From Gnetum montanum (taxonomy: Eukaryota > Streptophyta > Gnetopsida > Gnetales > Gnetaceae): a DNA stretch of 50,093 bases. The notes under the pieces are model-generated. The model had not been told where the DNA came from. It saw only the letters and a program-made list of their open reading frames with translations, and made no database searches. The translations under genes were made by a program, and so were the position numbers. Where the stretch lies: contig MNCI01005291.1 in NCBI GenBank assembly GCA_015680685.1, positions 538,551 through 588,643 of the forward strand, given 5' to 3'. The first letter of the stretch is position 1. Each line of letters begins with the position of its first letter. Positions 31,185-42,240 of the stretch are shown piece after piece.

Positions 31185-31560
31185 ACGTCCTTTTGGCCTT
31201 AGTAGCTAGCCTTTCCCACCTCCAATCTAGAGTTTACTACCTCTAATCTTTGCAACGTCTTCTTGTGTTTAGCAAACTCTGTTTCATATTTGGCATAGGT
31301 GGCAACTACCTACTTCTCTAGCATAGTTCTTGGGTGCCCTATTGTTAACATGGCCAAGTTGACATACCGCAAATTTTCCAACTACATGTATTTTATGATA
31401 TCTTGGATCTGTAGGTCTTGGCTTTTTAATTCTGCTTGGTGGACGAAGGCATAAGTGTCTAGTATGGCTCACCAGTTAGTGTGTTGAGTACTAAAAGAGT
31501 TAATGTGGTTCTTAGTCATATGGATCTTTTTTTTGATGATCTCCTTATACATCCCCACCT
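31185..31560 (-). pseudogene. E7: fragment of the E6-type coiled-coil reading frame
   Basis: The minus strand reads QDIIKYM, then LENLRYVNLAMLTIGHPRTM, LEK and EFAKHKKTLQRLEVVNSRLE. The E6 frame has the matching KYMKLANL, NLVILTIIRP, FKHHKNTKQKLAMVNTKLK at 46390-46160. It is clearly a second copy of the same protein segment. It lies upstream of the 264 bp array on its own strand, which suggests that the array belonged to the 3' part of this element. Confidence 0.6.
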
Positions 31561-31762
31561 AATCACGTCTTTAGGATTGTAGAGAAACATGTCATAGCTT
31601 GGCTTTTTGAATTTATGAGAAGATGCAGGTCTTAAGAGCTATCATGGAGAGTAAATGCGTTCATGCTAGATGATTCAAAAGTTGAAATGAATGCTTTAAT
31701 GTAACAATTAAAATACTAAAATTTATTTTGTTATTTTAAAGTTTAGTTTGAAACATGGAGAT

Positions 31763-32700
31763 ATGAGAATTGAATGTGCAACATTACGTGAAATATTCAA
31801 GTTTGTATTTGGTTGTCATATTTTTCTATGCATTTGGCATGTTTGGAGGACATGGAGGAAGAACTTGGTAATGAAGGTTAGAGATTCAAGAATGAGAAAG
31901 GATATGATAACATAACTAAACTTTATTATGAATGAATGCAAAACTCCTATGGATGTAGTTGTGGAAATTAACGAGTTTGTCAATGAGCTTCAATAGAACA
32001 TTTACTTCATCAATTACCTAAAGAGCCAATGGATAAATGGAGATAAATTTTGTAGCTATATAATTATTTGATATTGCAATTGTAGTTTTAATTTATTTAG
32101 ATTGTATGTTCCATTTTTTTTACTATGGGATCAAAGCTTCATGTCCTTGGGATGTGGGCAAAGGCCTATCATGATATTCCTCATGCTCAACAACACACAA
32201 ACAATGTTGTGGAGTTTTATCATGGATTGATTGACTTATATGGACTTTGATAAGGGTACAACTATATTACTAGAACAATGCAAGACTTAAAGCTGTAGGA
32301 TATCTAATAAATAGAAAGGACAGAGAAATCTATAAGAAGTCATGAGAAGAGGCAATGGAAATCTATGATGATGATTGGAAACAAGTATTGGATAAAGAAT
32401 ACGAATATATTGTGTATAGTCAAAATTCTTTGAAATGGGATACTTGGTACAAGGTGTCCAAGGTGTTCTTCTTTAGTATTTTCTATGAGTGTAGATGGTC
32501 CAATTTTTGTCATTTTTGCTAGTAGTTAATGAAAGTTTTGATATTAGTGAAAGGATATATGAGTGCATATAAGTTCTTCTTCAAAGATGAGTATTTTGAT
32601 TCAAGAATCCCTTTTGAGCTAAATTCATTTATGCCTCATGAATTTCCATCTAGTGAAGAGGCATAAAATTTAGGGATGATACCAAAGACATTTGGATCAA
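31763..32700 (+). pseudogene. MULE/SWIM-type protein gene fragment, broken
   Basis: A first open stretch (31763-32056) reads FVFGCHIFLCIWHVWRTWRK, then NL, like the conserved IxLCxWHVxRxWxKNL of plant MULE-transposase/SWIM proteins. A second (from 32131) reads MWAKAYHDIPHAQQHTNN, then VVEFYHGLIDLYG, matching the WA-xxx-DIPHA-Q-TN-xxE-YH block of the same family. After a frame change come INRKDREIYKKS and EYIVYSQNSLKWDTWYKV, followed by an eroded C-x-W...C-H stretch where the SWIM zinc finger should be. The break between the two stretches (32057-32130) may be an intron remnant. Stops at 32247 and elsewhere make it a pseudogene. It could be a host gene copy or a Mutator-like transposon. Confidence 0.55.
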
Positions 32701-35700
32701 CCACTAGAAAATCAAATATCAATCAGGTACAGAGCACAACATTATCTTCCCATGAGCACAACAAAAATGACGTTCAGAATTTATATGGGTAATTCAAAAC
32801 ATTTGACGAAAATGTAGATGAAATCTTGATAGAAAAAATTAGCAAAATTGAAAAAGAAATTAAAAATGTTTGCAAAGAATATGGCCATAGATAAAGAGAG
32901 TGTTCTTGAACTTGAAAACTATGTTGAGTAGATTCAGTCTAAGTTTTTGTTTTTAGTAAATGAAAGTGCTTTGCTAAATAACAAAAGATTGTCAAGTTGG
33001 AATAGCCCTACTAAAAATTGGCACCAAAATTTGTCTAATTCTAAATGCCATAGAAAACTATCTATAGAAGATAGAGACACATTCTAGATCTAATGACTTG
33101 AATTTGAATATCTAATTTATGATTGTGAAATGTAACAATGTAACATTTCTTATTTTTAATTTGTAGAATATAATGAAGATAGCCAAGGTTACAACTAGAA
33201 GTCATCTCCCTCACATTCAAATTTGTAGCAATAGAATGCCTAGGTTGAATGATAGAGAGAAGTTTATGATGTTGGCTACCTTCTGGTTTGCACAGAGTGC
33301 ATAACTTTTGTCTTAGTTGTTATAAATGTTGGCATGTTTTATTCTTTGTTTGTATTTTCTTCAACATTTGAATAGTAATTTTAATAGATACAAAGATTTA
33401 AAAAATTTTCAATCTATTCTTGTGTCTTAATGTTCATATATTTGGTAAACTATGAGGATGCTACAGCTAGCATCCAATCGCATCAATAGTAGATGCTTTA
33501 TACATGATTCTTGTAATTAGTATCTATCAATATATGCGACTCACATGAATTCACTAATAAGAAACAAAAAACTTATGTACACAATGCAAGCTTCTGCTAC
33601 TCATAGCCTATCATCTAACTATGCCTCACATCATTGAATGCAAGACATGGTTTAAACTAGAAAGGTACAAGTCTGATGTGGAAAGTAAGGACTCACATTT
33701 ATATCCACTACTTTTCACATGAAGCTTGCATTCTCTTAGTGCCAATACATGTGACTTGCATGTAATAGTTATGATAAATAAGAAATTTAATCATCAAAGT
33801 GAAAGTACCTACTAATCACAATATTTAAACTAACTGCACTTTAGAACATGGCATGTGACACACACATTTTTAGATTAAATTGCGAGGTTGTTGCTTGAGA
33901 CATGATCTTAGCAGTGGATTTTAGGATTGAAGATTGTAATATCTAAGACAAGATGCATGCATCAAAGTTAAACCATGAGATAAATGTGATATGTAGTAGC
34001 TCACATCATGCATAAATTGTAAAAAATAAAAATAGGGTAGTTGGAAAAATGACACACTACGACCGTTGCAACCTTGCCCATAGCAAATTGCAAACAAGGA
34101 AAGTACATTGATAGGGACATCAGCATTGCCACCAAAGATAGTTGACAACACAAATCATTGCACTAGACAACAATTATGGGTAGGGTATGTTCATGTCCAT
34201 CAATTTTTTGATGTTTTGTACTAATGTTATCATCATAGTATTTTCTATGACTCAATGCTATGAAAAATTTTGAAAGAGGTTGCATATGTAGACTTCTTGA
34301 ACTTCTTTGTTTGATTTTGCATGCCCCTTGGCATTTTCAATTATTTTGAAAATTGCTATTCAAAATTGAACAATTACAGTTTTCTTCAATACACTATGGC
34401 TGTAGGGTTTAATAGAGACTTCTGGTGAAATTTAGTGACTGCTGTGGATTTTATACGGGTATGTTTGATAACATCTGTTAGTTGATGCCTTATTGACAAA
34501 TTAGAATTTGTTTAAAAAAAATGGTAACATGCAGGGTTCTATAGAATACATCATTTATCAATCTCATGATTCTCATTTGTTTTCAGTATTGATTTAGTTT
34601 ATGCTAAATTTATAAATACTTGCTTTTATATAGAGTGCATGCAATGCCAATTCTTGGTTAATGCTATTAATTATTTCTTTTTTCTAAAAGTATGTTTATT
34701 GCCATTGCTTGAAATTTGTGCATAATTAGAAATTAAAATATTCATAACTTTTGTAAGAAAACATGCCTTCTTAGTTACTATTATGAATGAAAAAACTAAC
34801 TTCTTTTTCCTTTGTGATAAAACTAGTGCTTTATTGCAATTGTAAATGGTTAATGACCATGAAAGGATTGACTCCTCTTATTTCCTTATTGTATATGGAC
34901 AAAATGTGGTTTTTCTCATTTCTATTATGACACTTCCTATCTCATCCTTATGTCTCTTGGAAAAATTGGCCTTTGACCTTTCTATCATGAATGCCTAATT
35001 TTTGTGACAAAAATGGTTTCAGCTAAAATTGTGTTAACATATTGATCAATATTTTTTACTAGAACAAAAAGGCCCTTCTTGTAGTAGTTAGTATTTACTA
35101 TTACAAAATGGTCCGTTTTGCTTAATAACAATATGTAAGCTATGGATTGTATGATATAATTATTCTAAATTTGTTCTTTATAATGAGCAATGTTTTTCCC
35201 CCTACCTCTAGCTTAGTAGAGGGCCAAAAAATTCTAAATCCAAATGCACAAGTTTAGCATCAACTTGTCTAGTGATAGCCCTACATGAAACAGAAACTAA
35301 ATTTTCTAAAGTCTTCGTAGATTCTAGGAATCTGTGACATGGGAATTCCATGTGCTATGTAGATCAAAAACCATTTTAAAGATAGTGTCATGGCATGATT
35401 ATTGAAAGTTGAAAAAGGTCATGTATAGGGTTGCATGTCACATGGGAAACTTTTGACAATATGTACAATCAAACCATATAGATAGCATGTAGCTAACATG
35501 GTGGTGCCTTAAATACAACTTGAATTGCAATTTGTGAGAGAACATGAAACTCAATGTTCTATTACATATATGTAGAGATGAAAATTTTGTTCATTACAAG
35601 GAACATTATTGTAATATACATTGAGTCAAGTGGTGAGTTTGCGGTATAACTCAACATGTAGTTTGTAGTTTTCAAGTTACACTTTTCATTTTAGGGTATG

Positions 35701-37429
35701 TTGAAATAGGTTGCATGTAAAAATATATGTACAGGAACTATGCTGTTAGGTATATAATCTCACCATAGTAAATAATGGTTGTTGAATACTTCAACTACCT
35801 TTACAAATTAGTCTATGGTGATAGCCTAAATCATGATTGAATAAAGATGATCCAATCAAATGATGAAATCCCACAAATGAAGTATAGCATAAAAAAATCA
35901 TATTAATTTATAATAGAGTGCATTTTTGAGTTATGTTTGATGCAACTTTATGTTTAATCAAAACAAGTACATTTGGACTCAAGGCTAGAATTTCATAATC
36001 TTGTAAACTAGAGATATACATTTTAACAGATTTAAGTTGGTCTCTTATATGTCTATAGTGTAATTTGATATTGTTTCTTCAAAAAGGTTAACTATAAGCC
36101 ACCATGGCCAATGTGTCTTTTTTTCATTTCTTCTTTTCTTGATGCCTTTGTTAAAGATGCTCTAGTTGTATTATTCCTTAAACCTCTTTTGCTAGCTCCT
36201 TGGCTAGTAGCAACAACTTATTCTTTCTTTAAGTGCATCAAGATCAAGCTTCTACCCCCTTCTTAATACCTTTTACTATTATGTTTCTTAAACTTAATCA
36301 TCTCATCATGAGTATAATAATTAAATGCCATTATTGATGGTTGATCTAAAGACTTAGGCAACTTTCTCATGCTACAATTTGTAATTTTCTTCAAATATGA
36401 AATGCAAAGAAAATAATAACCTTGTCATTTAAGAAAGCATGGGTTTTTCTAGTTGAGATTGTTCCAAGACTACTAATTCATTAAGTAGGAGTATTTCAAG
36501 ATGGCAAGTGGTACTAAGTACATTGAAGAAATAGAAAAGTTAGACATATATGTTAATTGGTTAGTGGTTGTTAACAAGTTAGTTAATGTTAAAAAAATGA
36601 TTATGAAAAAATTGTTTAGTATTTTAAATATACTGTTAGGTTAGAACATACTTAACTAGAGGGATGGGAAGCTACTAGTTTGTTGTGGAAAGTTGAGTCT
36701 AAGTGTAGGCAAAGTTATGCCTTTTTTCATTTACTTTTATTTTTTAAGAATTAAACATATGATAATGACTAGGTTGATAGCTTAGATATAGAATGGTTTT
36801 AAAGATGATCTTTAATTTTTTTAGTTTTAATACTTTTCATTTTATCTTCAAAGAGAGGTAGTACATAGCCAACTAATCAAAGCAAGTTCACCAAACTACA
36901 AGGGAAAGAGGGAAGGAGGCATACACAAGAGTAATAGTAGGTTGGCTTTCAAGCTATTATACAAAATGCTCAAAGAGAGTAGGATGAGATTCATCAAGCC
37001 TAGGAGAAACAAGCATGAGAGGAACATCAGTGATGGGAGGCTTAATTTAGAATATCCCCTATATGAAGTCCTAAGGACTTTAGTTCATTACTGCAACTAG
37101 TGTGGCTAGAGATGCATGCTAAGCTCATTGAACATCAAATTGGCTTCATCATGAGTGGTGGGCTTGAATATTATAAAAAGAATGCATATCACTTCTATGT
37201 CTTACATATGCAAGGTGTAGCATCATTTGTGGTAGTACACATTGGTGATTCTAAGTATCCACTGACAAAGAAGATCTTAGAAAATACACTTCACATGGTC
37301 ATTTGTGCATGTAGGGAAATTTTCACTACTACATCTTCAAAAAAAGAAAAAAAAAACATAGTTGGTTACCATGGTTCCTGAGGTGGAGTTAGATGAGATT
37401 GGTTGGCCTTAAAAGAACTTCTCCTTTGA
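32701..37429. other. Unassigned stretch
   Basis: No firm gene. 32700-33300 may hold the tail of the MULE/SWIM-like gene. 33450-33860 and 35290-35720 repeat words of the type CATGTGACTTGCATG. 33921-34151 and 37100-37381 are open frames without known motifs. On the minus strand near 36450-36100 one frame reads KLPKSLDQPSIMAFNYYTHD, then DEMIKFKKHNSKRY, possibly a decayed retroelement protein, but I cannot name it. Confidence 0.3.
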
Positions 37430-38280
37430 ATAGAGAGTTCTTATGAGGGCTATTCACACCAACCTCCTTGTAGTGACTCATCACACACATGTCATGTATT
37501 TTGCATTGATGATCCTACTTGATTTAGAGGAAGACTTTTCACTTATATACCCCCACATTTTGATGAGGAGGATGCAAGTCCTAACTAGGGATGCAATGAT
37601 ATTAGGTATTGGCAGATACCAACACTTGATCATGATGTGAAGGAGGTGAAAATGTTTAGTGAGGACTAGTTGCCTCATTTGGACTATGCATTCTATACTT
37701 AATGGGTCCCTAAGACTCATTTTAATGATTTGGTATGGCTCCCTAATCCTTGAGTGTCAAGGGATGGTGGTAAGGTTGGATGGGATGAGTTCTATGGTTA
37801 GGGTGATCAACCTGATGTTATTTGTGTTTAGCCATTGTAGTAGTAGTAGTTTGGAGATGGGGCTGCTATTTTTCAATACTTGGAGGCAATGGAGGCTAGG
37901 ATGAACACATGCATAGATGGTCTTGTTACGAGGATTGATGCATTCGAGTCTTAGATGCATTAGCATTTTGGTTGCATGGAGAGGAGACAAACCTATCCTA
38001 CCATCAACTATGAAACTGTAGCCAATTATACATTTCAATAGTTGAGGGTAGTGTGTAGAGACAATGGTTTATGGAATTTGGTGGATGAAATTCCTAATCT
38101 TGAGTTGATGGGCATGGTGACATTGAATCTTGCAGTAGAGGCAATTCCATCAGTTACGACTTAGATGGGAGATAACCCTGTTGAGCTAGTTGATGACATA
38201 GCAAATGAGGTAGATTTCATGGACATAGTAGCTACAAAAGTAATGGAGGATGATACCCATGCCAAGGGTAATGAATAGTC
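37430..38280 (+). pseudogene. Unknown broken reading frame
   Basis: One frame can be followed for about 280 codons with only a few TAG/TGA stops. It includes FTYIPPHFDEEDASP, then HLDYAFYTQWVPKTHFNDLV, an amphipathic run YLEAMEARMNTCIDGLVTRI, then NLVDEIPNLELMGMVTLNLA, and an acidic tail ending KGNE at a TAG near 38277. The low stop density against an AT-rich background suggests a former coding sequence. I do not recognise the family. Confidence 0.4.
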
Positions 38281-39829
38281 ATTGTTTAATTTTTTTTTAT
38301 TTTTTTATTTATCATGTCATAATTGATAAGCTCTTCCTTCACTGTTGGACATGGTTTTTTTTTTGACATTTGTTGCCTCATTTCTATATAGACCATTTTG
38401 GTTTGAGGTAATTAAAGTTAAATATTTTAGCCATTTCTACATTTTTGAATATTCATTTTTTGTATCATTCCAAACATGCCAAAACAATGAAATAACCTTA
38501 TCATAACTAAGTAAAATATTGATTGCAATTTTCATTTCTATAGCTGGGAAAAAATTTCCAATTTAAGTTGATAATATTTGGTCTCTATATTTAGTAAACA
38601 TGAAAATTTAATTATACTACAAGAGCATGTAGATAGCATGCCATCATAGTAAGAGATCTGTATGAAGACATGTGGGTCACATCCACATGCATTGGTAAAT
38701 TATTGCTTTTGTTCAAAGATGCGATCACCTGTGAGGCACACTCTAGCAATCAGCTAATGAGTCCCATGGATTGCATACCCTTACACTAGATAAAAAAGCA
38801 TTATCTAGTGAAATGCAACCATATGCGAGTAACATCGTATTAGTGAAACTATTTAAATTAGGACTATGTACACAAATCATGTGGATTGCATGTCCTCACA
38901 ATGATGATATTAGTTTCTAGTATGTACTACGAAGACATGCAAGTCATAGTTTGGCAGTGCAAAAGCTCTTAGCAACTCTTGGCTCTTAGCACTGGTAAAA
39001 AGATGTTTCTATTATGAATTGTGTCCACATGTGAGCTGCATATTCATATCACAACTATTTACAATATCATCTGGCTAATAAATCTTGCGTATCACATTGC
39101 CTCACATTGTGAAAAAATGTTTTTTTTACTAATTGTGATGACCTATGATTGACAATAGAGTACATAATTGCAACTTGCATAACATTGCACATATTCATTG
39201 CAAAGTTGCAATGGAATGTGAGGCACATAGATTCACAACTTTTTATGTGTTTCCAGACACCACATTTCACATTGTTTCATCTTTTAAGGACAAATACTTT
39301 TGCACCATGCTATGAGTGACTACAACTCACACTTACTCATAGGACCTTAGTGTGAGTAAGGTTTAATATGCATGTATCCTTATTTGATCAAGATGAGTAA
39401 TATGATAAAATTATGCTACTTATAGAAAGAAGAATATGAAAAGCATATTTTTTGTAGGTATTGTGATAGCTTTCTTGTTTGATGAGAATAATATTTGAAA
39501 CACATATTGAACCTTAAAAATTATAGATTCTCTTTTTAAAATTTCAAGAAAAAAATAAGCACGATATGAAATAAACAAACACAATATGTATTTCCAATCA
39601 ATAATGCCAATATAAATACATTGTTCTCCCATGTACAAGAAATTTTCCTTTCATCAAAGATGGAAAGGAGGCATTTACATAATGAAATTTTCTTACATTA
39701 GAAACTTGATAAGGTCCATGATCACTACAATCCTCGTGGATAAGATGCTACATAAAAATTTTTGTCCATGGTTGTCAAGTACTAAAAAACTAAGAATTTC
39801 CCATATCATTGTATTCTATACATGAAAAA
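38281..39829. other. Unassigned stretch with CATGTG-type words
   Basis: No gene is seen. 38630-39300 holds many diverged words like ACATGTGGGTCACATCCACA and GTGGATTGCATGTCC, also seen at 33.5-33.9 kb and 42.3-42.6 kb. Confidence 0.3.
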
Positions 39830-40560
39830 AAAATCATTACTGAATTTTATCTCTTTTTCAAATACTAAATGGTGCACGAACAATATTGTATACATGCCAG
39901 AGTCATATTCATTTTCTTAAGAAGGAATGCCTTGCAAAGCCATTGTACTCTATTTTGAAGGTGACTTATTTTGCTTTCCCTTTACCTTAGTTATGCTCTC
40001 AACAATTGAAGAATCACCTTTTAATAAAAGTTCATTAAACCTTGACATTAACTTCTGAACAACAACTACATATTGGGAAGAGGGTAATGAATCATACACA
40101 CACATTTTTCTAGTACATGTGTCAATAACCACAAGCAACCAATGACTATCAGTATTGAATGGGGTGTAAAATAGTCATGTTCTTGATTCAATAAATTCAT
40201 CCTAGTAAATTTTGGTTTCCACATCTTCAATAAAGTCATTCTCTACCACGAACACATCAAGGTCTTCTTCAATCGATGTATCACTTTCAACATTGATGAC
40301 ATGTCTTTTTATGGGTTTCTTTCCTTTATGTCTCAATGGGTTCTTTTGGCTATGTTGAATTTGACTCTCCAAGGACTTTACAAATGCTTGAAATATAGTA
40401 TTAAATGTAAAATATTTTACTGATGCTTGAAAATCAACATTAACTTTTTAAAGTTGTTTAAGGTACATGATGTACACATTAATGACATCATCATCAAGCC
40501 ATTATTTCCACCGAAGTTGGTATACAGACCTGAAAGACATTCCTATGGTAATGAATGGGG
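39830..40560 (-). pseudogene. Ulp1-type (C48) cysteine peptidase domain, broken, Cys position Ser
   Basis: Ulp1-type proteases cut SUMO-like proteins, and related domains occur in several plant DNA transposons. The minus strand from about 40525 reads WLDDDVINVYIMYLKQL (the Ulp1 entry motif), YFTFNTIFQAFVKSLE, a basic and acidic stretch, YTPFNTDSHWLLVVID (near 40175, with the catalytic histidine), KMCVYDSLPSSQY, and IPSQENEYDSGMYTILF (near 39920). In active members the last motif is Q-x-N-x-x-D-C-G; here the cysteine is serine. The frame has TAG/TAA stops. The catalytic aspartate is probably the D of VYDS. Confidence 0.8.
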
Positions 40561-42240
40561 GAAACAGTGCTATAACAAGCACTTTGATGTCTAAACTACT
40601 TGTGACAAGCAACTATATTACTTTATCAATTATCACACATGATTGACCAATCAAGGTAATAAAGTTAGTGGGCTTCACTGTCTAAACTGTACCAGAAAGT
40701 TCATCAATAGGGCTCTTGAAGTCTACATCACCTACATATGAGCATTCATAAGATGGATGTCAACATACATAAACAAGTAATCCAAACAAGTCTACATACA
40801 TGTTTCTTGATTTGGATTATCTTATTTAGATACTTTTTGATGTCTCCTTCAACTGAATCAAATAATGTTCTAGTAGCTTTTGTTGTTGGCATATTAATGA
40901 ATGATATTCAACACATGTATAATACAAAGATCATTGGAATTTATAAAAGGTATGAATAATGTATTAATACTACAAGGTTTTATAGCATGCCACAAACCTC
41001 TGATAGTATTTACTACATTGGCATGAATGTCTCTACTATCAGAAATGTTGACCATAGCATTTTTTAATGACATAATTTATTTATTTATTGTGTATATTTG
41101 GTTGGCCATTTTTTCATTCTCAGCAAGCAACTACTTGATAGAACTAATTTTTTCAAATATATAATTCTCGAATTTGATCTTCAATTGCTTATTTTCTTCT
41201 ATTAGATGTGACCTGTCTAATTTTAGCTCCTCCATAGCATTCCAAAGTGCTGCATTGCTTTGAGAATAATTATTTAATGTCTTAATCATGTGTTCCAATT
41301 TATCCTTGATGGATTGGTGAGAGTAGTTTTCATGTTGGAAACTATCATTGGCAGTTTGGCTTTCAGACTCTTTAGAAAATAGGAGGTCTTACCCTTGTTG
41401 GACATAGATGTACTCTTCAATATGCTTGTAGGATCCAAGAGGACTATTCCATTAAGTTAGGTAGCCATACAATGAACATTTTTTAAGCTATAATTTTGTC
41501 ACTATAATTGGAAAGCCAAGGGACTCTTTCACATCATGTAGCTGCCATAACCTTTCCTACCTCTTCATCTCAAATAGTATGATCATTAGGATATTAAATG
41601 GAATAATTTCATTATTTTCCAATGCCTAAATTAGTAAAATTTCATTATTTAAAATATTTAATTTCATTGCTTTTACTAGAAATGAAGGCCACTGGATAAA
41701 TTTTGAAAGCAACAATAGTTCTATGTAATTAGTGGGATTATCAACTTTCATCTCAAATTTTTGGACACGCTGGATTAGGTTAATCTTAATTTTCTTCCAC
41801 CTTAGATCCTTGACGGTTGTCTCTTTATCACACAAAACTTGTATAACATCTACAATGTCATGAACATTGAAGGTGAAATTTTATCCTTGCACGATAGCCT
41901 ATAGAGTACTTCCCATAATAGACACACTATCAATCAAACAATATTATTGTCATAACTTCCATCCATTGTCATCCATTGATAAATTCCAATTTTCTTTAGT
42001 TTTTGGAAAAGGACAAACATTTCTAGCAAGTCTAGAATTGATTGCATATTACATTCACAGATATTGCTAATAGTTATAATTGATGTAAATAAATAAAATG
42101 TTATCGTAAAATAAAGTGAATATTAATTTTGAAATCATTTCATATAAAGCACAACAAGTACTCACACAAAAGATTCCTTTTGCTAATCCCCATCATTTCT
42201 ATAAGCTCCATGTTCAAACACAACTTCAATGATATCCCTC
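40561..42240 (-). pseudogene. N-terminal part of the C48-peptidase gene, unrecognised
   Basis: Continuing upstream on the minus strand, one frame is open for long runs: MRDIIEVVFEHGAYRND (near 42230), RNVCPFPKTKENW (near 42020), FNVHDIVDVIQVLCDKETTV (near 41850) and KVDNPTNYIELLLLSKFIQW (41740-41680). A lysine- and serine-rich, coiled-coil-like stretch to about 41100 follows. No domain is familiar. The arrangement, a long unknown N-terminus before a C-terminal C48 domain, is common in transposon-borne peptidase genes. Confidence 0.5.

Noticed and set aside
35190-35340. Minus-strand words resembling a Ty1/copia integrase zinc region
   Set aside because: Only one short match (KLVHLDLEFFGPL); no other copia motif follows downstream.
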